DNA from: an uncultured Draconibacterium sp.
Lineage (GTDB): Bacteria > Bacteroidota > Bacteroidia > Bacteroidales > Prolixibacteraceae
Assembly (NCBI RefSeq): GCF_963677155.1
Contig: NZ_OY781884.1
Coordinates: forward strand, 4,708,501-4,772,500
DNA: 64,000 nt
Direction of reading: 5' to 3'
Shown here: positions 53,953 through 63,297 of the stretch, piece by piece
Layout of the letters: the number at the start of each line of letters is the position of its first letter
How positions within the stretch are numbered: position 1 is the stretch's first letter
Notes under the pieces: generated by a model
The model's database searches: none
Told to the model about the DNA's origin: nothing
The model's input: the letters and a program-made list of their open reading frames with translations, nothing else
Translations under genes and position numbers: made by a program

Positions 53953-56061
53953 ATGAAAAATCTTGTTTTGTTGCCTGCCATATTTTTATTTCTTTTGGCG
54001 GCTTGTACGAAAAATGAAAAAAATATGCCACCCGTAGCAAAGAAAGTCTCAAAAGAGTTAACAGCGCATGGTGATACGCGCGTTGACAATTATTACTGGA
54101 TGAACGAGCGCGAAAATCCTGAGGTGATCGCACATCTCGAAGCTGAGAATGCATACAAAGATGCTGTGATGAAACACACTGAACCGCTTCAGGAGAAATT
54201 GTTTGAGGAAATAAAATCGAAAATCAAGCCGGAAAACGAGTCGGTACCCTACAAGAAGAATGGTTACTATTATTACTACAAACAATTACCCGGTAAAGAA
54301 TACGATGTAAACTGCCGAAAGAAGGGGAGTCTCGATGCCGAAGAAGAAGTGATACTCGATGAAAACGTACTGGCTGACGGTCAGGATTTTTTTATGCTTG
54401 GCGGATTATCAGTAAGCCCGGATAACAAACTAATTGCTTACGGCGTTGATACCGTTAGCCGTAGAAAATACACTATTCATTTTAAGAACCTGGAAACCGG
54501 CGAAATCCTGGAAGATGCCATTCCTTTAACCACCGGAAGTGCTGTTTGGGCGAACGACAATAAAACGGTTTATTATACTTTGAAAGACGATGTTACGCTA
54601 CGTTCCGAAAAAATTATGAAGCATGTAATCGGCACACCGGTTGAAGATGATGTAGAAGTATTTTATGAAGACGATGAAACATTCTCGGTGTTTATCACTA
54701 AAACAAAATCTCAAAAATATCTGCTCATAGGAAGTGAAAGTACACTAACTTCTGAATATCAATTTCTTGATGCCAATAATCCTGAGGGTGAATTTAAGAT
54801 CATTCAGCCTCGTGTAAGAGGTTTGGAGTATTCGGTGGATCATTTTGGTAACGACTTTTATATTCGCACCAACCTTGATGCTTTGAACTTCCGTTTAATG
54901 AAAACTCCGGTAACAGCTACTAAAAAAGAAAACTGGACGGAAGTGATTCCATATCGCAACGATGTTTTCTTTGATAATTTTGAAATTTTAAAAGATTACC
55001 TGGTTGTTAACGAACGTATTGAAGGAATAAACCAGCTTCGTGTAATTCCGTGGGAAGGGAAGGAGTATTATATCGATTTTGATGAAGAAGTGTACACGGT
55101 TAGCCCGAATGTAAACCTCGATTTTGATACCGATGTTTTCCGTTTCAGCTACACTTCCATGACCACTCCGAATTCGATTTACGATTATAACCTGAAAACA
55201 AAAGAACGCAAATTGCTGAAGCAGCAGGAAGTGCTTGGTGGTTTTAACAAGGATGATTACGAAACCAAACGTATTTATGCAACAGCTGGCGACGGAACAA
55301 AAATTCCTATGTCAATTGTTTACAAAAAGGGGTTGGTGAAAAATGGAGATAATCCTACTTTGCTGTACGGTTATGGTTCATACGGATATACTTACAATCC
55401 AAGCTTTTCGTTGGCTCGTTTGCCTTTGCTCGATCGTGGTTTTGTGTATGCAATTGCTCATATTCGCGGAAGCCAGATTAATGGCCGCCAATGGTACGAA
55501 GATGGAAAACTGTTGAAAAAGATGAACACTTTTACCGACTTTAACGATTGTGCGCAATTTTTGATCGACGACGGATACACCAACTCCGGTAAATTATTTG
55601 CCATGGGCGGAAGTGCTGGTGGACTTTTAATGGGAGCCTGTATAAACCTGCGTCCTGATTTGTATAAAGGTGTTATTGCTGCCGTTCCATTTGTTGACGT
55701 TGTAACTACCATGCTCGACGAAACAATTCCGCTTACCACAAGCGAATTCGACGAATGGGGAAATCCAAAAATCGAAAAGTATTATTACTATATGCTTTCT
55801 TATTCGCCATACGATAATGTGGAAGCAAAAGATTATCCGGCATTATTGGTAACAACCGGACTGCACGATTCGCAGGTGCAATATTGGGAACCCGCCAAAT
55901 GGGTAGCCAAATTGCGGGAATTAAAAACCGACGATAATCCGCTGTTATTTCATATAAACATGGAGTACGGCCATGGGGGAGCTTCCGGTCGCTATGAATG
56001 GATAAAAGAAACAGCATTGGAATATGCGTTTATTTTCGACCAGATAGGTATTACAGAATAA
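53953..56061 (+). CDS. S9 family oligopeptidase B-like lipoprotein
   Basis: The 702-residue product from the ATG at 53953 has a lipobox (LLAAC), so the enzyme is probably in the periplasm, unlike classic cytosolic oligopeptidase B. The N-terminal seven-blade propeller (YYWMNERENPEVIAHLEAEN; RKKGSLDAEEEVILDEN) precedes the alpha/beta hydrolase domain, with nucleophile GGSAGGLLMG, Asp in LHDSQVQYWEPAKWVAKLR and His in YGHGGASGRYE. Cleaves short peptides, in this subfamily often after Lys/Arg. An upstream in-frame start 36 bp earlier would place polar residues before the signal and was rejected. Confidence 0.93.
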   Translation: MKNLVLLPAIFLFLLAACTKNEKNMPPVAKKVSKELTAHGDTRVDNYYWMNERENPEVIAHLEAENAYKDAVMKHTEPLQEKLFEEIKSKIKPENESVPYKKNGYYYYYKQLPGKEYDVNCRKKGSLDAEEEVILDENVLADGQDFFMLGGLSVSPDNKLIAYGVDTVSRRKYTIHFKNLETGEILEDAIPLTTGSAVWANDNKTVYYTLKDDVTLRSEKIMKHVIGTPVEDDVEVFYEDDETFSVFITKTKSQKYLLIGSESTLTSEYQFLDANNPEGEFKIIQPRVRGLEYSVDHFGNDFYIRTNLDALNFRLMKTPVTATKKENWTEVIPYRNDVFFDNFEILKDYLVVNERIEGINQLRVIPWEGKEYYIDFDEEVYTVSPNVNLDFDTDVFRFSYTSMTTPNSIYDYNLKTKERKLLKQQEVLGGFNKDDYETKRIYATAGDGTKIPMSIVYKKGLVKNGDNPTLLYGYGSYGYTYNPSFSLARLPLLDRGFVYAIAHIRGSQINGRQWYEDGKLLKKMNTFTDFNDCAQFLIDDGYTNSGKLFAMGGSAGGLLMGACINLRPDLYKGVIAAVPFVDVVTTMLDETIPLTTSEFDEWGNPKIEKYYYYMLSYSPYDNVEAKDYPALLVTTGLHDSQVQYWEPAKWVAKLRELKTDDNPLLFHINMEYGHGGASGRYEWIKETALEYAFIFDQIGITE

Positions 56062-56067
56062 TCGATT

Positions 56068-56096
56068 TAAAGGCTGCTTTTAAGTAGCCTTTTTTG
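56068..56096 (+). terminator. Terminator after the S9 peptidase
   Basis: AAAGGCTGCTT pairs with AAGTAGCCTTT (one G-T pair, two-base loop) and runs into T residues. Confidence 0.88.
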
Positions 56097-56370
56097 TTAT
56101 CAGAGTGGTACAATAAAAATTTTCTTGTATTTATATGAAGAAATTGGCAAGTTTCAAATTATGATTATATTTGTTTGTCGTGTTCGTACACGGTAATTTT
56201 AAACCAACATAAAATCTAATAAATGCATCAATCGGGCATCATGGTCATAACACTTTTGTTTGTTCAGGTTAGTAGCAGTGCAATTTATTGGTTAAAAATG
56301 ATTTGAATACTGACGTATTATAATTGTATACGATATTTAATTAATAATAAAACATATAGAACCATTACTT

Positions 56371-57714
56371 ATGACTAACAGAAGAGATTTCTTAAAAAAA
56401 GTGTCGGCAGGTGCAGCCGGTGTTGCAGTTGGAGGATCTGCCATGGGCATGTCGGCAAAAAGTTACAGCAAAATTTTAGGGGCAAACGATAAATTGAATG
56501 TGGCCATTATGGGTTTGGGCCGCCGTTTGGGGGCTTATTACGAACCAATTGCCCAAAAAGAAAACAATGTTGAGTTAAAATATTTGTGCGATGTTATGGA
56601 GCGTCAGCGCAAACGTGCTGCCGGAAATTTTTCAAAGTATATTGATTACCAACCAAAACTGGAGAACGATTTCCGAAAAATCCTGGATGACAAGGAAGTC
56701 GATTGTATTATAAATGCCACACCCGACCACTGGCATACTCCGGGATCGGTAATGGCTATGCAGGCCGGAAAACATGTTTATGTGGAGAAACCTTGCAGCC
56801 ACAACATGGCCGAAAATGAGATGATTGTAAAAGCTGCCGATAAATACAATAAGGTAGTTCAAATGGGGAATCAGCAACGTTCGTCTGAGCATACAATTGA
56901 GATCATCAAAGAAATTCATAACGGAATTATTGGAGTGCCATATAGGGCAGTAGCTTTTTATATTAACGCTAGAGGCGAGGTGCCCGTACAGAAAAAAGCG
57001 GCTGTTCCCACTGGTCTGGATTGGGAAATCTGGCAGGGACCGGCAATTCACCGCGATTACACCGAAGAAACATGGGACTATAACTGGCACTGGTATGGCT
57101 GGAATTACGGAACCGGAGAAACCGGAAATAATGCAACACACGAGCTCGATGTCGCGCGATGGGCCTTACAGGTGGGTTTACCAAACAATGTACATGTTGA
57201 AGCCGGTAAACGTCATTTCTTTGATGATGGCTGGGAAATGTACGACACCATGGATGCAACTTTTCTTTTCGAAGGAGACAAAGTAATTAAATGGGATGGT
57301 CGTAGTCGCTCCGGTCAGGATACCTATGGTTTAGGAGGCCGGGGAACAATAATTTTCGGTAGCGAAGGAACTGTTTTTGTCGACCGGGGAAAATATATTT
57401 TGTACGATCGAAGAGGGAAAATAATAAAAGACAGCGTAACGAATTCGCAGGAAGCTGGTACCGCACTTGGTGGCGGTGGCGACACATCAACCGCACACGT
57501 TAAAAACTGGTTTAACGGAATTCGTGGAGTGGGTAAACTGAATTCGCACATAATGGAGGGCGCAATTAGTCAGACAATGGTACATTACTCAAATGTTGCC
57601 TATCGTATCGGGCACGGTTTTGATATTTGCGATAAAACCGGGATTATGTACGACCGCGATGCCATGGAATTATGGGGAAGAGAGTACGATTCGAATTGGG
57701 AACCAAAACTTTAG
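56371..57714 (+). CDS. Tat-exported Gfo/Idh/MocA oxidoreductase
   Basis: The 447-residue protein starts with a twin-arginine signal (NRRDFLKKVSAGAAGVAVGG), then a Rossmann fold (VAIMGLGRRLGAYYEP), DCIINATPDHWHTPGSVMA and the EKPCSHNMAE motif. A long C-terminal domain typical of Bacteroidota secreted members follows (GNNATHELDVARWALQVG). Tat export fits folding with its NAD(P) cofactor before transport. Substrate is likely a sugar or sugar derivative. No close upstream gene; 275 bp of leader precede it, in which no clear promoter was recognised. Confidence 0.92.
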   Translation: MTNRRDFLKKVSAGAAGVAVGGSAMGMSAKSYSKILGANDKLNVAIMGLGRRLGAYYEPIAQKENNVELKYLCDVMERQRKRAAGNFSKYIDYQPKLENDFRKILDDKEVDCIINATPDHWHTPGSVMAMQAGKHVYVEKPCSHNMAENEMIVKAADKYNKVVQMGNQQRSSEHTIEIIKEIHNGIIGVPYRAVAFYINARGEVPVQKKAAVPTGLDWEIWQGPAIHRDYTEETWDYNWHWYGWNYGTGETGNNATHELDVARWALQVGLPNNVHVEAGKRHFFDDGWEMYDTMDATFLFEGDKVIKWDGRSRSGQDTYGLGGRGTIIFGSEGTVFVDRGKYILYDRRGKIIKDSVTNSQEAGTALGGGGDTSTAHVKNWFNGIRGVGKLNSHIMEGAISQTMVHYSNVAYRIGHGFDICDKTGIMYDRDAMELWGREYDSNWEPKL

Positions 57715-57730
57715 AAAACTACAATAACAG

Positions 57731-57760
57731 AAAAGGTGGGATTTTCCTGCCTTTTTTTGT
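57731..57760 (+). terminator. Terminator after the first Tat oxidoreductase
   Basis: AAAGGTGGGA pairs with TCCTGCCTTT (two G-T pairs), followed by seven T in total. Confidence 0.75.
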
Positions 57761-57884
57761 GTTCGTTCTTTTTAAAAGAAGGAGTATAAATTATGCTATG
57801 CCTCTGTATTTGTAGGCGAGAAGGCCTGTAAATACCGCTTACTTTTTTAATTTAGTGCTCTACTGAAATCATAAAACTAAGAGA

Positions 57885-58817
57885 ATGACGGAACCTACTA
57901 TATTTAGTGATACTTTTCTGGCCTTTGGCAGTCATTGCGACGTAGTGCTGCCAAACCTTGAGGCGACTACCGCAAAAAAAATATTTCAACAGATAAAAGC
58001 CGAGATTGAGCAGCTAGAAAGTACAATCAGCCGCTTTAGTTTATTATCTGATATTCACGAACTCAATCAAACCGAAAAAGGTGTTTGGATGGAAGTTCCC
58101 GGCGAGTTGTGGGAAATTCTGACGATTGCAAACGATTTTAACCAAATGAGCCAGGGAGCTTTTGATGTAACGATGTTCCCGGTTCAATCGCTTTGGGTTG
58201 AAAAGGAAAATGTTGAAGAAAAGGAACTGGAAGAGGCACGACAGAAATGTGGTTTTGATAAATTAGAACTCGACCTTGATCACAAACGACTTCGGTTTAA
58301 AGAAGATGGGGTAGAATTGGATTTTGGTGCCATCGAGAAAGGTTTTGCTCTTGATTTGCTAAAACCTCTGTTACTCGATTTGGGTGTAAAAGATGCCATT
58401 ATCAGTTTCGAGGAAGATGTTGTTTTGGCGCTCGGAAATCATCCGGCCGGAACAGCATGGCCTTTAGGAATCCGAAATCAGCAGCAGCCCAACGATTTTG
58501 CACATGTTTTTGAGGTCTCGGGGCAAAGTGTTTATACAACCGGAACCGTTTATATTCGTGATGATGGCGAAGGAATGAAAACGCGCAAAATCATCAGTCC
58601 AGCTACGGGGCTTCCTGTTGAAGGAAAACGAACTGTTTCGGTAAAAGCCGACTCTGCAACTATTGGGGCTTTTATTGCCAATATCTGGCTCATATTACCA
58701 GAGAATGATAAGGCGATCATTTCCAATCAACTTAGTAATGTTGAAATACTGGAAGTGGAATACACCGGTGATGATGTAAAAACAAAGGCAACGATTATCG
58801 AAAGGGAGGATGAGTGA
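57885..58817 (+). CDS. apbE: ApbE-type FAD:protein FMN transferase
   Basis: Attaches FMN covalently to Ser/Thr of redox proteins such as Rnf/Nqr subunits. The 310-residue chain shows the ApbE core: DTFLAFGSHCDV, a SxxSRFSLLSDIHELNQ segment, LDFGAIEKGFALDLLKP (FAD/catalytic region), SVYTTGTVYIRDD, and the Mg-binding SPATGLPVEGKRTVSVKADSATIGAFIAN. No signal peptide or lipobox is seen, unlike most periplasmic ApbE, so this may act in the cytosol. No flavinylation target adjoins it. Overlaps the next gene by one base. Confidence 0.87.
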   Translation: MTEPTIFSDTFLAFGSHCDVVLPNLEATTAKKIFQQIKAEIEQLESTISRFSLLSDIHELNQTEKGVWMEVPGELWEILTIANDFNQMSQGAFDVTMFPVQSLWVEKENVEEKELEEARQKCGFDKLELDLDHKRLRFKEDGVELDFGAIEKGFALDLLKPLLLDLGVKDAIISFEEDVVLALGNHPAGTAWPLGIRNQQQPNDFAHVFEVSGQSVYTTGTVYIRDDGEGMKTRKIISPATGLPVEGKRTVSVKADSATIGAFIANIWLILPENDKAIISNQLSNVEILEVEYTGDDVKTKATIIEREDE

Positions 58818-59740
58818 TGACGAGATCTTTCAGAATAGCGTTATTCTTTGCTTTGTTCTCCAATAGTTTGGCTTGGGGGCAGCTCACCATGAAAAAGCAA
58901 GATGACGGAATAAAAATTGTTGATGGTTCATCAAACGTTTTGTTTTATCAAATGCACCCACTGAATAAGGATGGTGCTTATGAGCGTTGCAACTATATTC
59001 ATCCGCTGTGGGGAATAAACGGCAAGGTACTCACCGAAGATTTTCCTGCCGATCATTTGCATCATCGCGGCATTTTTTGGGCCTGGCATCAGGTTTGGAT
59101 TGGCGATGAACGTATTGGCGATCCGTGGGAGTTAACAGATTTTGATCAGGAAATTACGGAGATCGAATTTATGAAAGATCCGGATAAAACGGTGTGGCTA
59201 AAAAGTGAGGTACTTTGGTCTTCCGACAAATGGAAGAAGAATGGCAAACCAAAACCGTATATACAGGAGAATGTGGCTATTCATGTACACAAAAGCACTC
59301 CCAAATACCGGAGAATAGATTTTGAAATCAGACTGATAGCGTTGGAAGAGAATTTGCGCATTGGTGGCTCAGAAGATGAAAAAGGTTATGGTGGTTTTTC
59401 TGTTCGAATGATTTTACCCGACGATGTTCAGTTTTCTGGTAAAAATGGTCGCATTAAACCATTGGAAACGGCAGTTGAGTCGCAGGGATTTGTCAATATT
59501 TCCGGCTCGCTGGGAAAAGGAAATGCAAAGGCAGGTATTGTTCTTGTCGATAATAAAGAAAATCCAGGTTATCCGCAAGATCTGATCTTGCGCGAAAAAA
59601 ACAGCATGCAAAATATAGCCTGGCCGGGAGCTGAACCGGTTGCTTTGTCAACCACAGAACCATTGGTTTTAAAATATTCGCTTATTGTTTATTCGGGCAA
59701 AATGAATGCAAAAAGAATTTCAAAATTGATTGACGAATAG
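58817..59740 (+). CDS. Secreted DUF6807 (PmoA-like) protein
   Basis: The 307-residue product from the ATG at 58817 has a Sec signal (to about residue 22, ending AWGQ). It shows the DUF6807 pattern: FYQMHPLNKDGAYERCNYIHPLWGINGKVLTEDFPADHLHHRGIFW and later KGYGGFSVRM. Sometimes named PmoA family, with no evidence of methane oxidation. The three clustered His (DHLHHRG) suggest a metal or sugar site. Common beside secreted Gfo/Idh/MocA oxidoreductases in carbohydrate loci, as here. Function unknown. Confidence 0.82.
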   Translation: MTRSFRIALFFALFSNSLAWGQLTMKKQDDGIKIVDGSSNVLFYQMHPLNKDGAYERCNYIHPLWGINGKVLTEDFPADHLHHRGIFWAWHQVWIGDERIGDPWELTDFDQEITEIEFMKDPDKTVWLKSEVLWSSDKWKKNGKPKPYIQENVAIHVHKSTPKYRRIDFEIRLIALEENLRIGGSEDEKGYGGFSVRMILPDDVQFSGKNGRIKPLETAVESQGFVNISGSLGKGNAKAGIVLVDNKENPGYPQDLILREKNSMQNIAWPGAEPVALSTTEPLVLKYSLIVYSGKMNAKRISKLIDE

Positions 59741-59779
59741 ACATAACAACACTAAAACACAAAAAAGTTTATACAAGTA

Positions 59780-61090
59780 ATGGCAGCTAGAAGAGAATTT
59801 ATAAAACAATCGGCTATAGCCACTGCAGCAGTTGGTTTCGCTCCCGGGCTTTTAAACGCTTGTGCATCGCCTGCCGAGCAGGTTAATGTGACGCTTATAG
59901 GATGTCGTTCAATGGGATTTAGCAACCTGAAAAGCTTCTTACGTAAAGAGAACAATGTCACTTGTGTAGCGCTTTGCGATGTTGATAGTAATGTGCTGGA
60001 GAAAAGAGCTGCCGAAGTTGAAAAGATGACGGGTAAACGACCACTTACCTACGCCGATTTCAGAGATGTACTGGATAATAAAGACGTAGAAGCGGTAATT
60101 ATCGGAACACCCGACCACTGGCATGCCATAATGATGATGATGGCTCTGGATGCCGGAAAACACGTTTATGTTGAAAAACCAATGGGGCACAGCATTGAAG
60201 AATGTAATGCGATGGTGGCTGCACAAACCAAGCATCCAGAATTGTATTGTCAGGTGGGTATGTGGCAACGTAGCTCAAAACATTGGTTTGAGGCTTCCGA
60301 AATTGTGAAATCAGGATTGTTGGGCGATGTTCATTTGGTAAAAGCATGGATTTACAAAGGTTACGATACACCATATCCGGTAATGAAAGATTCTGCTGCG
60401 CCGGATTATGTCGATTACGACATGTGGTTAGGTCCCGCCCCAAAACGCCCGTTTAACATGAATCGTTTTCATTATAATTTCCGCTGGTGGTGGGATTATG
60501 CGGGCGGTGCAATGACTGATTGGGGTGTTCACCTGCTCGATTTTGCATTATACGCGATGGATGCCCAAATGCCTGAGTCCATTTCTCCGGGTGGCGGTAT
60601 TTTTTACCACAAACCGGGAGCCATTGAAACACCCGATATTCAGCAGGCCATTTATCAGTATCCCAAACATACTATGATTTGGGAATGTGGATTAAACCCG
60701 GGAATTGGCCCGTATCAAAAGGCACACGGAGTTGCTTTTGTTGGACAAAAAGGAACTTTGGTGGTTACACGAAGTGGCTACGAAATTCTACCAGATCATA
60801 GCAATGAATTAAAAGGACCTTTCTTTGAAGCCAAAGCCCAAAAAGAATATGGCGATGGATTGGATGAGCACGTACAGAATCTCTTATCGTGTATACGAAA
60901 AGGCGGCACATTAAATGCACCTGTTGAAGTAGGTGCGAAAACAGCTATTGTTTCCGAGATGGGAAATATGGCTTATCGAGTGGGGCAGCGCATTCATTGG
61001 AACAGTGCGTCGCAAAAGTTTAACGAGGCTGCAGCCAACGATTTGATGACGTTGAATTACAGTAAAAACTGGCAATTGCCAAAGGTTTAG
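59780..61090 (+). CDS. Second exported Gfo/Idh/MocA oxidoreductase
   Basis: The 436-residue protein begins ARREFIKQSAIATAAVGFAPGLLNACAS: a twin-arginine motif ending in a possible lipobox (LNAC). The Rossmann fold (VTLIGCRSMGFSNLKSF) has an altered nucleotide loop: CRSMG in place of the usual GxGxxG. DHWHAIMMMMALDAGKHVYVEKPMGHS and the C-terminal FRWWWDYAGGAMTDWGVHLLDFAL follow. Related to but clearly distinct from the one at 56.4 kb. Lies 39 bp after the DUF6807 gene. Confidence 0.9.
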   Translation: MAARREFIKQSAIATAAVGFAPGLLNACASPAEQVNVTLIGCRSMGFSNLKSFLRKENNVTCVALCDVDSNVLEKRAAEVEKMTGKRPLTYADFRDVLDNKDVEAVIIGTPDHWHAIMMMMALDAGKHVYVEKPMGHSIEECNAMVAAQTKHPELYCQVGMWQRSSKHWFEASEIVKSGLLGDVHLVKAWIYKGYDTPYPVMKDSAAPDYVDYDMWLGPAPKRPFNMNRFHYNFRWWWDYAGGAMTDWGVHLLDFALYAMDAQMPESISPGGGIFYHKPGAIETPDIQQAIYQYPKHTMIWECGLNPGIGPYQKAHGVAFVGQKGTLVVTRSGYEILPDHSNELKGPFFEAKAQKEYGDGLDEHVQNLLSCIRKGGTLNAPVEVGAKTAIVSEMGNMAYRVGQRIHWNSASQKFNEAAANDLMTLNYSKNWQLPKV

Positions 61091-61114
61091 CAAATCATAA
61101 AAATATAGTTATTG

Positions 61115-61148
61115 AAAACGAGAGGTTAATTATAGCTTCTCGTTTTTT
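61115..61148 (+). terminator. Terminator after the second Tat oxidoreductase
   Basis: AAAACGAGA pairs with TCTCGTTTT, followed by additional T residues. Confidence 0.85.
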
Positions 61149-61190
61149 GTTAACAGCCAGCTGCTTTGGAAATATTCTTATTTTAGGGAA

Positions 61191-62324
61191 ATGAAGAAGA
61201 TCGTAATCGCACCCGACAAGTTTAAAGGATCGTTAACCGGAATTGAGTTTTGTGATGCTGTTGAACGTGGCATTAAAAAGCATATCGAAAATGTTACTAT
61301 TGTTAAATTACCGCTTGCCGATGGTGGCGACGGAACTGTTGATGCCCTAAAATTTTATACAGGAGGCAAACTTATTTCTACAGAAGTTCACGATCCTTTG
61401 TTACGTCTTATTCAAGCCAATTATTTGTATGCCGAAAAAGAAAAGCTGGCTTTTATAGAAATGGCAGAAGCATCAGGAATTCGCTTATTAAAAAACGAAG
61501 AGCTGGATCCGCTGGAAACCTCAACATTCGGAACAGGCGAGTTGATATTGGATGCCATAAAACGAGGTGCCAAATACATTCTTTTAGGAATTGGCGGAAG
61601 TTCAACTAATGATGCCGGAATGGGAATGGCAAGAGCTTTGGGATATCGCTTCTATGATGCTGAAAACAATTTGTTAGATGGGAGAGGGAAAGATTTAATT
61701 CGCCTGGGAACTATTGATGTTTCGATGGTAAATAAAGAAATCAGGAATATTAAATTTGAAGTGGCCTGCGATGTGGATAACCCTTTATTTGGCCCAAATG
61801 GTGCTGCATACATTTACGCACCGCAAAAAGGTGCATCACAGCGGGTAGTAGAACAGTTAGATGCCGGCCTGATAAATTTTAACGAAAAGGTAGAGACACA
61901 ATTTGGGAAAAACCTGCAAAATATTGCCGGTGCTGGTGCTGCCGGAGGGCTAGGAGCTGGCTGTGTTTTGTTTCTGAATGCGCAACTAAAATCCGGTACA
62001 CAACTGATAAAATCGATTGCTGATTTTGATGAACAGGTAAAAGATGCCGACTGGATTGTTACCGGCGAAGGAAAATTTGATGAGCAAACTTTTTCGGGAA
62101 AAGTAATTCAAGGTGTGCTTGATTCAAGAACCAGTCAGCAGCTGGCTGTTTTTTGCGGTTTAAGTGAGTTAAACGAACAACAAATTAAAGCACATAAAAT
62201 CGACTTTTTAGCCGAAATGATGCAACAGGCTAGCAGTGTAGAGGATTCAATTAAAAATGCAGAAAAATACCTGGAAGAAGCTGCCGAACAGTTTGCAGCG
62301 AGCATTAAATCAGTGAAACTCTGA
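61191..62324 (+). CDS. Glycerate kinase
   Basis: Phosphorylates glycerate to 2- or 3-phosphoglycerate, feeding glycolysis. The 377-residue protein matches the GarK/GlxK family: IAPDKFKGSLTGIEFCDAVERG at the N-terminus, LPLADGGDGTVDAL, LGIGGSSTNDAGMGMARALGYRF, VACDVDNPLFGPNGAAYIYAPQKGA and GAGAAGGLGAGCVLFLNA, and DWIVTGEGKFDEQT. Full length. It follows the secreted oxidoreductase cluster but behind a terminator. Confidence 0.96.
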   Translation: MKKIVIAPDKFKGSLTGIEFCDAVERGIKKHIENVTIVKLPLADGGDGTVDALKFYTGGKLISTEVHDPLLRLIQANYLYAEKEKLAFIEMAEASGIRLLKNEELDPLETSTFGTGELILDAIKRGAKYILLGIGGSSTNDAGMGMARALGYRFYDAENNLLDGRGKDLIRLGTIDVSMVNKEIRNIKFEVACDVDNPLFGPNGAAYIYAPQKGASQRVVEQLDAGLINFNEKVETQFGKNLQNIAGAGAAGGLGAGCVLFLNAQLKSGTQLIKSIADFDEQVKDADWIVTGEGKFDEQTFSGKVIQGVLDSRTSQQLAVFCGLSELNEQQIKAHKIDFLAEMMQQASSVEDSIKNAEKYLEEAAEQFAASIKSVKL

Positions 62325-62426
62325 TTTCAGAAACGATAGTGCACTGAAATGATGAAACCGAGCTGACTCCTGAGGCGTATTCATCCAGGGAAATGATTCC
62401 ACGATAACAAAAAACTCAGGCAAATC

Positions 62427-62801
62427 CTAGTCTTGAGAATTACATAAAGAATTTTCAGATTTCCATAGTGTCGATATTTCAGTTAGCTCATCGAATACAT
62501 CATTGGTTAAGCCCAGGCTGTCTCCTGTACAGTTTCTTATAATTGAAACGTAGTTTGTACTCGAATTACAATTGCCATAATAAAACACCGTTTCTTTATG
62601 ATAAGTGGCCATATTATAAAAAGAGTATTGGTCATCTTCTACATTATCAATCTTTTCTTTTAGCCAGGCTAGTTCCTCAATTGGATTTGATACATTGCAA
62701 ATATTGTTTGTGGGATTATTGTTTTCATCTTCATCGCATGAAAATAAAGTGGTTAAAACGGCAATTGCAGCTAGTCCTAGTAATTTAAAATTCTTTTTCA
62801 T
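62427..62801 (-). CDS. Small lipoprotein of unknown function
   Basis: The 124-residue product has a lipobox (LFSC), an acidic spacer DEDENNNP, then a compact domain with four cysteines (NICNV, YGNCN, IRNCTG, SLCNSQ), which could form two disulfides in the periplasm or at the cell surface. The acidic residues directly after the lipidated Cys resemble surface-export signals known in Bacteroidota lipoproteins. No family recognised. Isolated gene. Confidence 0.65.
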   Translation of the reverse strand: MKKNFKLLGLAAIAVLTTLFSCDEDENNNPTNNICNVSNPIEELAWLKEKIDNVEDDQYSFYNMATYHKETVFYYGNCNSSTNYVSIIRNCTGDSLGLTNDVFDELTEISTLWKSENSLCNSQD

Positions 62802-63247
62802 TTGTTTTTTTTATGAATTAATAGTTGATAGATGCAATTTGTTTGGTTTTGGTTGCTTACAGTAAAGGTGATTGCTGTTATTTATTGAATTTTATGGTCA
62901 GTAACTCTACTTTTTTTCTTTTTATTTTAATTCAATGTTCAGGTAGTCAGGTGAATAATGGGTTTTAACTTTGTTTTTATTGATAGGATTTTAAAGCTGT
63001 AAAACAGAAAGTCAGGGATGTTACTTTCAAGTAAGGCCTTTTATTTTATAAGTAAAAGCAAGAAAAATGTCATTTAATATGGCCTTCAAGTTTTTCAGAT
63101 AATACTTTTTAATTTATCATAATTTGCAGCCACTGGTTTAAACATTGTTGATTCAATGGTCTCGAACGAATGGGGGAGATACTAGTCGTTTAATTTTCAG
63201 ATTTTGGAATATGGGGAGTTTTATCTTTTTAGTGTTCGGAGCGGTTA
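62802..63247. other. Long intergenic stretch upstream of the small lipoprotein
   Basis: About 450 bp, very AT-rich, with no credible open frame, repeat or terminator that I can support. The minus-strand lipoprotein promoter should lie near 62810-62880 but was not resolved. Confidence 0.4.
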
Positions 63248-63291
63248 GTACATAAAACATTTGGCATTTGGGTGCCAAATGTTTTATGTAC
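63248..63291. terminator. Perfect 19-bp inverted repeat after the IMP dehydrogenase gene
   Basis: GTACATAAAACATTTGGCA (63248-63266) is exactly complementary to 63273-63291 across a six-base loop (TTTGGG). It lies 6 bp beyond the stop of the minus-strand IMP dehydrogenase gene. No T-run follows on either strand, so it may be a terminator by stability or another kind of palindromic site. Confidence 0.55.
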
Positions 63292-63297
63292 AGGTAT

